From Oegoconia quadripuncta (taxonomy: Eukaryota > Arthropoda > Insecta > Lepidoptera > Autostichidae), in contig OX438749.1 of NCBI GenBank assembly GCA_949316235.1, positions 4,854,914 through 4,918,913 on the forward strand: a stretch of 64,000 bases of DNA. Direction: 5' to 3'. A program made the position numbers and the translations under genes. Below are positions 36,991 to 49,097 of this stretch, one piece after another. Under the pieces are notes generated by a model, which was not told the origin of the DNA, ran no database searches, and was given only the letters and a program-made list of their open reading frames with translations. Each line of letters starts with the position of its first letter. Positions within the stretch are counted from its first letter, which is position 1.

Positions 36991-39900
36991 TCACTTTGTG
37001 AATGGGTGCATAATTCGTCGTAATCTGCCCGGCCCGTTCCATTTGCCTGTGATCAGTTTGTTCCAGTACAAGTAGGGGAATAAATATGACTTCATAAGAT
37101 AGACGATACGCCTCTCTTTACTCTGTAATATGAAAACATACAAGTTAGTGACAGCAACGGCCTATAAAAATGGAGCGACTTGCACAGCTTTCCATGGGAG
37201 GATTTGCCATCTTCTTGTTAGCGAGTCGATGGTCAAAACATAAAACTCTTGAGGACCAGGGCTCGGTCCCCGGCTCGGCTTCGGGTTCCCACAAGAAGCC
37301 GCCAAAATCTTTTGTAAAGCATTCTGCCACTTTACTGAAGAATGACTTGACCATGACTAGACTCTGTATACGACAAGTATACGACGAATTACTTGTTCTC
37401 ACTGAGACTGACTAATAAATTGAAGAAATAAGAGAAATAAGACGTGGCTGTATGGGCTTAGATTCCTTTGCCTTCTCCGTGAGGAGAAAATAAAACGAAA
37501 AAAAAATATAAGAGTTATAAACAAAAGTACAACTTTACTCGCTGAGATCCCGCCAAAAAGCTAAACCATAAATTCCTAGCTTCAACTGCGTAATCCTAAC
37601 ACTTCCATTTATCAAAATTCAAGATATTTACCGAAACGTATTAAAATAGTATCTATTACCTGGTCAAACGGCATAGTTTCGCATGGCTTCTTGTCATATA
37701 CAAACTCTGCCAGTATACCCCTCTTGTACGAGGTGAGCATGGGACAGGCAGCGTAGCCGTCGTATTTTGCGGTGGGCTGTTTCCCCTTCATGGTGTTCAT
37801 GAGGTTTTCTTCTACGACTGGGGCTTGGCTGGCTATAAGAAAAAAAATAGTAAAAAAATATATACATATATAAAAATATCCGTATGTCTAAGTTACACAA
37901 CGCCATCTAGTTCCACAGTAAGAAACTGTAGGCTTGTGTTGTGGATACCAGATGGTTGATATACTACATAAATACATTTTTGTAAATAAATACTTATTAT
38001 AAATGAAAACATCATTAACTCGGGTACAAATTTCCGTATTCATCACACAAACATATGCCCCTAACGGGATTCGAACCCGCAACCTTTTGGTATAGTGATC
38101 AGAGTTGCTAACCACTACACCAACTAGTATATTCTATTGCTAAGTAGTATATTATGTATATTCTACTTAGCAAATATAATTGCTAACTGCTAATATAATT
38201 ACCTACATACAACACCCATACAGAAACATATTTCATATCTATATATCTTAAATTATTTACATTAATCCAGCAATGTTGAATTTTTCATTTGTGTCGCACT
38301 TGTACCTATGATTCTCCTCGGGTAATAGCTGAAAATCAGTGTTTTGTTCTTTGAACAATCTCACACACTGAGCTGTGACCCATTTGTCCAACTGCAGCAT
38401 ACATATGCTTTAGTTATAAGTTATTAATAGACATATTCTGTAGTTATACCTACATTATAAGTTTTATAAAAATTCTTGCAAAACTTAATGTACACAACAC
38501 AATTCAATACAAATACACTTTATTGCACAACAGATAAGAAAATACAGTTTCAGAAAAGTGGTAAGAATAGAATGTACAATTTGGCGACCTTATCACTAAA
38601 TGTATGTGTGGAATAACAAATAAACGCTTTATCTATCTATCTATCACTCTACGTCGCGGGCGACAAACGATGTCATATGGCGACAAGTTGTTAATGTTTT
38701 ATTTCGAAACAAAATCTAAAGGTCTTAGCATACGTGACGTGTTTATTCTCGTGCCGGACGGAACGGGACGATTTTTTGACATCGTTGCATTTAAAAACAT
38801 AGCAATAAAATACACGTGGCGAGAAACACGGGCGGAACGGGACGGCAATAGAAAAAACATCGTTATGGCATCTTCTTCATCTAATGCTACGGCAACCATT
38901 GCTAGTTCTTCAAAAGTAAAATCGAACATTTTGTGCTGAAATATGGTTGCAGCACTAGCACGACTATCGTTGAACACCGTCCTGTACGTATGTTTTAAAA
39001 CCACTTTCACATTAGGAACTATACCTGTCCCGTCTCCGTTCCGTCCGAGAAATTACCCGTCACGTATGCTAAGACCTTAAGTTAACTCACAAACAGCAGC
39101 CGCAGTTTTACTATTGGGTGTGCTCGTACAGTCTCCAATGCCGTATACGTTATGGTACTTCACGTGTTGGAGCGTGAATTTGTCCACGTCCAAGTACCCA
39201 GTATCGTTGACTAGGTCCTTGCATACTTGCAGGCATTGGGGCGCGCTCATGTGCGGTGTTACGTGAAGGAAGTTGTATGGGAGGGTTATTGTCTGAAAGA
39301 TAAAATAATAATAATAATAATAAATGTAATAAATGTCTTTGCACAAACACACAGCGCCATCTAGGTCCACAGTAAGCATCTAGGCTTGTGTTATGGATAC
39401 CAGATGGTTGATAAACTACACAAATATTTTTTTTTTTTTGTAAATAAATACATGTATAAATGAAAAACATCCATAACTCGGGAACATGTCTGTATTCATC
39501 ATACAAACATATGCCCCTAGCGGGATTAGAACCTGCGACCTTTTGGTATAGTAGCAGTTTTTCTAACCACTACACCAAACAGGTCTTCAAAAGTTATTTA
39601 GATTTTTTTGTCTAGCCTACAAAAAGTCTGTCAACTGCGCTGCTCCTTTTCACAACCACCTTTTTAACCGCCTCCGTGGCTCAATGTAAACAACATTAGG
39701 TTTACGATTCGGAGGTCGCGGGTTCGATCCCCAGCGGGGTAATTTAAGTACTCGGTTTGGTTGGTGGTAGGGCATTTTAAATGTCCGCCTGGCTAGCTAC
39801 CACCATCTTATCTAAATCTGCCGCCAAGCATCTATGTTAAAAGCATTGTTGTGTTCCGGTTGTCAGAGATAAGATAGCCAGTCCCCCAAATGTGTTGGGG

Positions 39901-42900
39901 TTTCCGGGTCAATACGCTTCCACCTTCGACCTCATCAGCGACCTCATCAGGTGTGATTGAGGTGAAGTATTAATCCGTTGTGCATAAAAAAAAACACCTT
40001 CCCATTTCCTAATTAGAATTCCTACAAATAGGATACTGTAATAAACGCCATACCTGATTGTGACATCCTGATCTAAACACGGCGGCCGTCGGTGTAACTT
40101 CCACCAACTCAGCCTTACAGTTGACGGTGATGTCTCTGTTCTTCGCCACGTTCGTTAAAGCCTTGCCATACTTGGGCACGCCGAACAGTGTATCGCCGCC
40201 GGTGTTGTAGCTTATGCTGGTCAAGTTGCGGACTTTATGCTGCGAAACAATTCAATTTATTATTGGATTTCCATTGAAATTTCATTTTAATTTGCAATCG
40301 GGACACACTTAATTTTTTTTGCATAGGTAGTACCTATCAGTGATAGAATAACAATGTTTTTTAACAAATAGGTAGTTCGCGGTCCGAGCGGTTTGTTTGT
40401 TTGTAAACGCTTTATTGTACAAAAAGGCCATTCATAATTCATTTATTGTTGCTTTCCATGGTTACAAGGTCTTTCATTTTACATTTTGGTTCTTAACATG
40501 GAAGCCCTGTTAGGGCACTACAACTATTATATTATATTATATACATTATTATTAATTAATTAAAAAATCCAAAAGGTATTTTACGACATAAAAAGTAGAT
40601 TCTGCTTACATTAGCCTTATTTAACAAATTAAAGTGATATAATGTCAACAATTTTAAGGAAAAAACATACACATTACAAATACAAATCATATCTAAACAT
40701 AAACAATGTAAATAAATAAATTATATGATTCAAATGTCAGGGTCTAATAAAATCAATTGCATGTCCAGTCCAATTCAATAAATAGTGATATAATATAAAT
40801 GAAAAGGAAAACAAATTGATATAGAACTATTATATAGAATACATTAATGTCCATGCTTGATAATCAGTCAGAAATTTTCTAAAAGCTTTTTGTAAATAAT
40901 GTCTGTTTTATGATGGTTTTGAAATTATTTTGAGGCAAATTTTGAATGTCAACTGGAATCTTATAATTATAATACTATCTGGCCTACATATTGGCACAGG
41001 CCAATATTTCAAAAGGTTGCTCAAGCGATCTCTGCTTGAGTAACATACGGGCTTAGTGACTTTGTGTAAACGGCGGACATGGACAGCAAGTTTTTACCCG
41101 ACAGTCCAAACAGGAGGGTTATGTTATTCGAGTGTGTGTATGTAGATTCCTATGTTACCTCCTGTAGCCTAAACGGCTTGACCGATTTTGAAATGCAGGG
41201 TGTCATTCGATTCGTCTTGATCCGTAGAGGGTCACCGTGTACATTTTTTGGTAGAAAATCCAACATGGCGCCCGCAAAATACAAAATATGCTGTCGGGTT
41301 TTTTGGTTTTTAAATACTTAATTGTGTCTTGTGTTAAGATTATGTAGGTACCTATATCACTATTTTTCTTAAACGATTCTAGATTTTTTCATACATCCAT
41401 TAAGTTTTCATAAACATATTGCGCAATCTATGCATAATTGCCATTTCTGTCTCATTCCAAAAAAATTAATTTATCGTTCCTTTTCTATTTGGAAAGTTTT
41501 ATCCCAAACGACATTCCATACAAAGTTGCAAGTCCAAATTTTCCGGAATGAATAAACTGATTCGAATGAAACTTTATTAGTATTACGCGGCGCCTATTGA
41601 TGGTAGTAAATCAAATCAAATCAAAAATATTTTATTCAATGTAGGATACAAAAATATCACTTATCGAAAGTCAACATGTTTCTTTTTTAACTACATCGCT
41701 TCACAAGGTGTTATGGTTAGGGAGAAGAAGCGACAAGAAACTCCGCAGCAACACATCTTTTCAATTGGTTTCCATCTTTACAATAATATTACATTTTATA
41801 TTACATATTACAAAACAAAAGCAATTAACATAACGACCAGCTAACACCAGACTTCCAGTCAACCATGAACGTCGTTAAGGAAGGTACCTACCTACCCTAG
41901 GGGCAAGTAAAAAATGAGCTACCTATATCAGCAGTAGACTCTATGGTTTCTAGGCTGATGAATACAGCCTGTCATCACAGAATTAATATAGTATTCTGTT
42001 CTTTAAGGCTTTTGTGTGGTACCTGTCTCCAGTAATCGTCAGCTAAATACATGATCTTCTGCGCCGCGCCGGGGCACTTGCCGCCTTTCACCGGGAAGGT
42101 GAAGACAGCGTGGCCTCCCTTCAGGCCTTTGATGCAGCCCCAAGTCTTGGAGCAGTATTCCGGCGAGTAGATGGTCGATACGCCGCTCTTTGGGTTGTCC
42201 AGGGCTTGTTTCAGACCGGCAATCTGTGTAAAGGCGAGATAAGTGCTAAGTAGCTACTTCTTAAAGTAATTGGACGTAGATAGTAATTGAAATTAGTGTC
42301 AACAGATGGCGCAGTTATCAATTATTAAAAAAAAACACGAGATAAGTGATAAGTAGCTTCTTTGGACGTAGATAGTAATTGCAATTAGTGCAACAGATGG
42401 CGCTGTTGTCAATTATTAAAAAAAAAACACACGAGATAAGTGATATGTAGCTTCTTTGGAAGTAGATAGTAATTGAAATTAGTGTCAACAGATGGCGCTG
42501 TTGTCAATTATTATATAATTATAAAACATTAAAATGAAATCGGTTCAGCGTTTTCGAAATTAAGCAACTTTTAACAGATTTGGATTGTTTTTGTTAATAT
42601 TTTTATAGTGTCCTTTGGATTTTTCAAAATTTTCAATTTATGGTTATTCATTAAAACCACACATACTTCCCAAAGCTATCATTTCTACTGCGTTAAGAGG
42701 GTATAATCCGTCCAGTGGCGTTCACATTGGACAAATTAAGTTTCCTTTTTAAACAAATCATAAATCAAAAATATTGCTCTGACCTGCACTCGAAAAACTA
42801 AAACTATAAATAATACCTTGATAAGGCCACATTCTGGTCCTCAAGAATTTGATGTTTTTGGCATCGACTCGCTAAGAAGAAGAATAATACCTTATTCTTT

Positions 42901-45900
42901 TCGTGTCGGTGGCAGGTACAAGTAAACGTGTTAAATAGATGCCGGTTGAAATGTAAGTGGTACGGAATATAAAGAATGAGCTGCAGTTTTGAGTTTCATA
43001 ACCACAAGACCGTCGCATTTGCGGGCTATTTCCGCTACCAGGCAACGAAGTGCCGGAATAATATACCACCTCCATTAAGACATATCGGATCATTAAGCTT
43101 GTTCAAAAAACACCTTAGGGCACATTTAATGGAAAAACAAAAAATTGGAATTCCAAAGCGTTACCTGTAGTGGAACTTCCTATGCACTTCTCTTTTTCCT
43201 TTTGTCACATCATTATCATTCATTTAACTTGTTATCATAATTAGTACTCAACACTAGCTGTATCAACAACGGACACTTTTCACTCACGATTGACCACAAA
43301 TGTACACGCAGACGGGGACATGCACGTACTTTTATGCACTCCTACTTGTAGGGGTTGTAACTGAAAACCAGTGTTTCGCTCTTTGAGTGATGTGCCACAC
43401 TGAGTTATAACCCATTTGTGCTACTGCGGTACACACTCGCTCTTTCTATCCTTTACTTTTATTTGTATGTATATTTCTTTGTAATTTAAATGTGTAGTTG
43501 TGTGAACGCAGCGGCGTAAATAAATGCTTTATCTATCTATCTATCAGTTAAAGTCGCAGGCTCCGAGGAATCAGAACTAAGCACAATTATTATGAAAGAT
43601 AGTTTCCCTTGTATTAAATTAAACTTTTATCAATAATTTGAAATTCTCCAAAATAACCGTGGTCCCCGCAAACAAATACCCCCCGCCTCATATATAGCAT
43701 GCTCAAAAATCGGACGACGAACGATTTGTAAGCATGCTCATTACACTAGCAATGGTTTCGAGACACATGTCACTAGGTAGCACTTGCTCATTAATAGCAT
43801 GCTTTCGTGCTACTTACTAGCATATCTATCTGTATCTTTGTGGTATGAAAATTCATAATAAAGTAGACAGACTGAAAAAAAAGCTATTTAGCTTTACTTA
43901 TAATTAGCTTTAGCGCCACTGGACAGAATAAACCCTCTTAAGGCTTCTCTTGGTTATAAATTTTATTACCCTGTCGTAATTATTCTGCAATCCCAAAGCC
44001 ACCACCATGTAGTCGTAGCAAATTCTGTCTCCGCACTTGGTGTAGACCAGGTTGTTGCAAGGATCGAAGTCGTGAACGTGGTCTTTGAACCATATGACGT
44101 TAGGCGGCAGGACGTGGCCGGCGTGCCGCTTGCTTTGGTTTAAGTTCTTCACGCCGGCAGCCACCAACGTGAAGAGAGGTTGATAGTAGTGGAACTGAAA
44201 GTATGAGATATAATAGTTTAGTCACGTATACAACAATTTTGGTCGTCGTGTGGTATCTGCTACTAGAATGTGTTATGTATGTATGACTCGAGTAACTAAT
44301 TTAGTCGTTGTGACTACTTAGTTCCGTCGTGTCGACCACAAGTGGGGAATTTTCGACACATAAAAATGGTTGCTATTTAGACAAATTGTTTCGTAACAAT
44401 GTAGAAACTTGTTACTAGATTGTGACTAAATTCCTAATGAACTATAACCGACAATGGTTTCGATTCGGATGTACACCAACTAAACTAAACTAAAACCAGT
44501 TTTGGAGTGGTGCCGTCGCATCGTACTGTTACAGGGAGAAAGAGACAGTACTACTTTTAAACTGGTTTTAGTTTAGTTGGTGTACACCCGAATCGACACC
44601 ATTGACCGAATTATTGAATGATAACTATAGGAATCGAATAATGTCAAATGTCATTAGTAGTTTTTATCTATACGTTAATTATAGCAGCCATTTTATATTT
44701 TATTTATAAAATTTTAAGGTTTTGGAAAGAAGGTTATATAGTGTTTTACAGAGTGCGCAAACTGTCGGTTGATTTAAATAATCCCAAAAACTAGAAGCGC
44801 TCGCGAAATATTGAAAAGGTAAGACAAATCACTTGTTTTTTGTAATTTAATTAGGTATTAAGAAAAACACAAATATGCAATGAATAGGTATGTTAGTTGC
44901 AAATCGTTAAGTGCAATGCGTTTGGATCTAATTTTATTTTAAATACAGTAAATAGATGTAAATTTCGTTAATTTCTTTGATGAAATCCATTGTATATTGA
45001 TTTCATAAGGCGGTCACAAAGTGTACACAAAGTGGACTTAAATACTCATTTCAGTAACAATATCTTAATGTGGCTGCCGTGTTAATTCAATGACAGTGGC
45101 TCCAGACATAAAGAGACGAATTGATTTTTAAATATTTCTTCCTTGTTTTGTATGGTGAGCTATGCTCAAATATACGATTCAAGGAAAAAATGGATGGAAA
45201 AAAATCCGAAGGACACACTTTGCGTTTTGATATAATTCCCACTTTAAAGTCACTCTATTTATGTGCTAGAATTTTTTTAAAAGCGTGGTTAGTAAAAAAA
45301 AATTGGGTCAACATACTTTTGAAGGTTCTAGAACTATAATTTCTTTATCCTTCAGCTTCCTCGAGAAGCGCCAGGCGATGTTACAGCCGCCTGCACCACC
45401 GCCAACCACCAGTAGTTTGCATCTGTAACATTAATTATTAATTTCAATTCATTTAGTCCCAGACAGATGACCCGTTTATGTGTTATTATATATTATTGAA
45501 AGCAATGTGGGGGGGGCTATAGTATTGAGCAGTGGACAACGGCGTCGGCGGATCTTTTAGCAAAAAAAATATTATAAATGAAAAAATCGCTAACTCGGGT
45601 GCATGTATCCGTATTCATCATACAAACATGTTAACCTAGCGGAATTCGAACCCGCAATCTTTTGGTATAGTAGTCAGGGTTCTAACCGCTACACCAAACA
45701 AGTCCTCCGAATAATATGTCCCACATAGCGATAAATTAGCGACGGAATTTATAATTTGGACGGGCATATAACTATCATAATACGCGGTTTGCTGCAAGAA
45801 GTGAACCTGGTGGCGCTGGTAACTTTCACCGATGCCTTGAATAATCCGGTGAATCGTTACTTAATTAGAAGTTGGTCAGGGAATTTGAGCAGGAGGGATT

Positions 45901-46352
45901 GTAGGCTAGATAGGATGAATCTCACAGATTGCATGCCAGGGCCAAGTTAGATGGCATGAGGGCCATGCAAAGTTTACCCTTCACCGGTAAGCATCATAGG
46001 TTCCATGATCATACTCGAATTTTATAATTTGTGTGTGGGTAAGTGGTCTGTAATTGCTACCTGAAAGATTTAATGTAATCGGGTCCGTGTTCCATCAGTC
46101 CATTACCTCGTTCTATTAAATTCCTAGTGTCATTCTGATATCCTATCCTTTAGTAGCTTAACATTTTATCGCAATTGCCCGAGTTACCCAATACCACGAG
46201 ACTGCAACGCCCGCGTCTCCCCGACATATACAAGTACGAATAAAATACACTCACCTATGCTCACAAGTGCAAGCGGCCACTGTTTCCGGTCCGCTATAAT
46301 GTCTCACAGCTCGGACACCATGCACACATATGGTTCTACAAACGGGACCCAT
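36991..46352 (-). CDS. Sqor: Sulfide:quinone oxidoreductase, mitochondrial (SQOR-A), complete, 440 aa
   Basis: An FAD enzyme of the inner mitochondrial membrane that oxidises sulfide to persulfide and reduces ubiquinone. Exons in coding order: 46352-46255, 45422-45317, 44194-43970, 42223-42023, 40239-40054, 39292-39091, 37832-37660 and 37122-36991. Total 1323 nt, one frame, consensus splice sites. Exon 1 gives an Arg/His-rich targeting peptide without early acidic residues (MGPVCRTICVHGVRAVRHYS). Exon 2 has the FAD-binding LLVVGGGAGG loop. FHYYQPLFTLVAAG matches human HFYQPIWTLVGAG. Both redox cysteines are present: Cys193 in GGKCPGAAQK and Cys369 in KYDGYAACPML. The GIGDC FAD motif precedes SKTAAAV. 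The last exon (KERRIVYLMKSYLFPYLYWN) is the C-terminal membrane-binding helix. Human SQOR has 450 residues. A probable ATTAAA signal is at 36953-36948. Convergent with the LRR gene; tandem with SQOR-B. Confidence 0.95.
37888..38130 (-). mobile_element. SINE-B, antisense
   Basis: Complete copy in SQOR-A intron 6, beside exon 7. Confidence 0.75.
38720..39077 (-). mobile_element. Non-autonomous PIF/Harbinger-type element, 358 bp
   Basis: Terminal inverted repeats AGGTCTTAGCATACGTGACG and their complement, with a flanking TAA target duplication (38717-38719 and 39078-39080); a 3-bp TWA duplication is the family hallmark. The minus strand holds an open piece with FTFEELAMVAVALDEEDA, like the N-terminus of Harbinger nucleases, so it is a deletion derivative of an autonomous element. 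It ends 13 bp from SQOR-A exon 6. Confidence 0.8.
39335..39590 (-). mobile_element. SINE-B, antisense, second half of the inverted mosaic
   Basis: Full copy; linker 39590-39663 then SINE-C (+). It lies in SQOR-A intron 5. Confidence 0.8.
39664..39988 (+). mobile_element. SINE-C, part of the inverted mosaic
   Basis: Complete. Its counterpart at 32936-33003 (antisense) is truncated to the head region. Confidence 0.8.
41085..41325 (+). repeat. Repeat with 'CAACATGGCGCCCGCAAAATAC' and a CGGGTTTTTTGG end
   Basis: Best copy; others at 30556-30765 (-), 48780-48960 (+), 21500-21690 (-) and 13020-13215 (+). Non-coding, medium age. Confidence 0.6.
42232..42515. repeat. Three tandem copies of a roughly 92-bp unit
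   Basis: Each unit begins GATAAGTGATA and includes GTAGATAGTAATTG, ACAGATGGCGCTGTTGTCAA and a poly-A run with CACGA. It starts only 9 bp outside SQOR-A exon 4, on the acceptor side. Confidence 0.85.
42880..43556 (+). mobile_element. 5'-truncated LINE: RT C-terminus, 3' UTR and TCTA tail
   Basis: FRYQATKCRNNIPPPLRHIG and FKKHLRAHLMEKQ are an RT C-terminus; the stop is at 43168-43170. The 3' UTR runs into (ATCT)n at 43556. A minus-like worn copy of the UTR is at 38290-38410 and another TCTA tail at 38625-38645. It lies antisense in SQOR-A intron 3. Confidence 0.65.
44453..44603. mobile_element. Palindromic MITE, copy 3
   Basis: Same family, in SQOR-A intron 2. Worn half copies may exist at 15390 and 15640. 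Confidence 0.7.
45575..45712 (-). mobile_element. SINE-B, antisense, 5' half
   Basis: Head and start of body, upstream of SQOR-A exon 2. Confidence 0.6.
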
Positions 46353-46848
46353 TCGGAATGCGTTCTATTTGTTATCTGTGTAAACCCTGAATATTGGTAT
46401 ACGATGGAGGCGAATGATTGATTATCGAAATATTCTTCATTGGTGGTAGGTTGGTGAATTGGAAATACAAACTGAAAATTTAATTTTTAAGACATTTTTA
46501 ATAGAATTTTTTGTACGGTATTGGCCAACTAGATTTTACGTGAATCGCATTGAAGTCGCAGCGCGACGCGACCAGTTTTGTAGGCTCCGAAAAAAGTTTT
46601 GGTATTATGAGGTCTAATTTTAATACATCAAACGTCTTCTTAGCGAGTCGATGCCAAAAACATCAAATTGTTAAGGACCAAATTTATGTTTATATCAAAC
46701 TAAAATTAACAATTGACTTTCACCGTAAAACCGCGGCATGGGGCGCTGCGGGGTTTTAGTGGATATACCTCCCGACAGGAACTCCTCCCTGTAGAACCCT
46801 CCGAGTCCCGCATAACCGTCTCGCCGTCCCCCATTGTGTAAAAACGCT

Positions 46849-47098
46849 ATCTCAAGCTTCGTGCTAATTTGTAAACCAATCTCGAGGTCTACTCAGTATT
46901 CGCCTCACCGGCGAATGAATTATGGTCTTGAGTTTCGTTTATTAATACGTGAAACTCGGCGCAAGTCTCAAGTGAGTACTGCTTGAGTATGAACGTGCGT
47001 TTCAGGTCTCAAGTAAGGTTTATTAATCAACACCTTTACTTGAGACCGGTCACAAAACTATTCTTCATCTTGAGAACGGTTTTTAATACGGGTCTAAA
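46849..47098. repeat. 260-bp repeat with several CTTGAG/CTCAAG motifs, copy 1
   Basis: About 85% identical by eye to 50208-50475. Contains TTCGTTTATTAATACGTGAA and CAAGTGAGTACTGCTTGAG. Confidence 0.6.
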
Positions 47099-49097
47099 TT
47101 GGCTTTCACAAAGTGACTCATCCATGATACAGTTAGGTTTGCAAAATACCGGTAAACCCCAGGTCGATGTCGGTGGCATACGGCAATATACTTACTTGAT
47201 GTGATGCAATACACAAGGTATGGCAAGTATAGCTAACCTAAACGTCTTTATACATACATACATAATGTCACGCCTGTTTCCCGTAGGGGTAGGCACAGAC
47301 CACAGACTTCCACTTGCTACGATCCTGACACACCTCTTCTGCTTCCTTTACTCTCATAAGATAACGTCTTTATGATGCACAAGAAAAGCAAATAGATTAG
47401 TCAGAAAATATTTACAAAGGCGAGCTTATCTCTAAAGAGATCTCTTCCAACCAGCCCTACTGGAGATTAGAAATGTTCTTTATTCTTTATTGCACAAGAA
47501 ATACAAACAGATTACAGTCACACGGAAAAAGAGTGATTAATTCCACCATCAACAAATTTTTGCGAAAGTTTTGTATATTTATTAATCAATCATAGCGAAA
47601 AGTTTAGTATTTTTTGCTTCAGCGATTTGGCTGAAATTTGGCAAAGGATATATCTTTATTCCAGTAAAACGTTCCTATGGATAACTTACGAAGATACCTC
47701 CACTATAAAATTAAGGAAGCTAATGATAAATAATATTTATACGTAGCATGTATACTTATAAAAAGAACGCATTTAGTTCAAAAATATAGAATATATTTAA
47801 TAAAAATAACATATTTACATAAATCTCAATAAAAAAACATTAATATACACTTTTAATTTAATCCTTAGAATATGATGTCATTTTTAAAGAAAACATTTGT
47901 ATAACAACACTGCAATTGAAGTTTACTTAAATAAAAATGACACCATAAACATTATAGTAACAATTTTTAAACGATTAGTAATATTTTGGCAAAAAAGAAA
48001 TATTATTTGTGCTTAAATATATAACTAATTAAATAAAACTGGAAATCATTTTATACATAGATATTGGTCTATTTTATTTAATGTCTATCAAAGTATGTAT
48101 CTCTAATATTCCTCAATAAAATCAACAGTTAACTCAAATAATAACTCTAATAAATTTTAATTTCACATCAGTCTCATTAGACGATTCACTTCAATCACAA
48201 ATTCCACCAAAAAAAGACAGACTTTTAGGAGTACCCACTTAAATTAAATTCATAATTTTAGTTAAAATCTCGCGACGAATGACTGTGTAGGTAGTAGTAG
48301 ATATCAATCGAGAACATGGCCAGAGGGAATGATTTCAGAAACTGAAGGTAAACGTGAACCTCTCCAACAAATTACATTCTACTTAGAAATACTGATTCCT
48401 ATGCACAGGTTTGGCTTAGGAGTCAGGGTTCAAATCGACCTTCTAAAACCTTAAAAATTTCATTATTTACCAAAGAAACAATTTGGATTTCAAATATTTT
48501 AAATAATATCGAGTCACTTTTGCGCTGTTTACTAGTATTTTGCTCGATAGATATCTATTATCTGGTACGATTCACACCTGACGGACCGCGCCGTATTTTT
48601 CACTGACAAGCAAATGTCAACTATACATGCATTGAAATAATGTCGATATCAAAAGTCGATACAACCGCATCAGATAGCAGTTATTTATTTCCATTTTGAT
48701 AATTATTAATTATCAATAAAAAATACTATTCTACTTTATCCTTTAGATATTAATCGTATCTATTCAACTGCCCCAGAAAGAAGGGTAATGTTTTTTGAGT
48801 GTGTGTAGATTGCTTTTACCTCCGGTAGCGGAACGTCTTGACATAAAATGTCGAGCAGTTCGAATTAATACCAAGAGTATTGTAGGATACATTGTATGGT
48901 AAAAAAACCAACATGACGTCCGCAAAATACAAAACATTTCGGGTTTAAATAGTTATTCCAGTAAAATCACAGTTCACGTCTAATTACATCCAATCCGTTA
49001 AATCGTAGACAGCTTTAAGCAAGTCCAACATGACACGTTATACGTTATAAACATAGTTCAATCTGTAGGTTATACCAACTCAATGGACTAGTGCTAT

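Noticed and set aside
37145..37402. Open frame on the minus strand taken as the SQOR-A C-terminus
   Set aside because: No similarity to SQOR; the true terminal exon is 37122-36991, which matches the C-terminal helix.
38305..38420. Extra SQOR exon in intron 6
   Set aside because: The sequence matches a LINE 3' UTR also present at 43330-43440, not SQOR.
38604..38939. Plus-strand 111-codon open frame
   Set aside because: It lies across the Harbinger derivative; the meaningful frame is the minus-strand transposase remnant.
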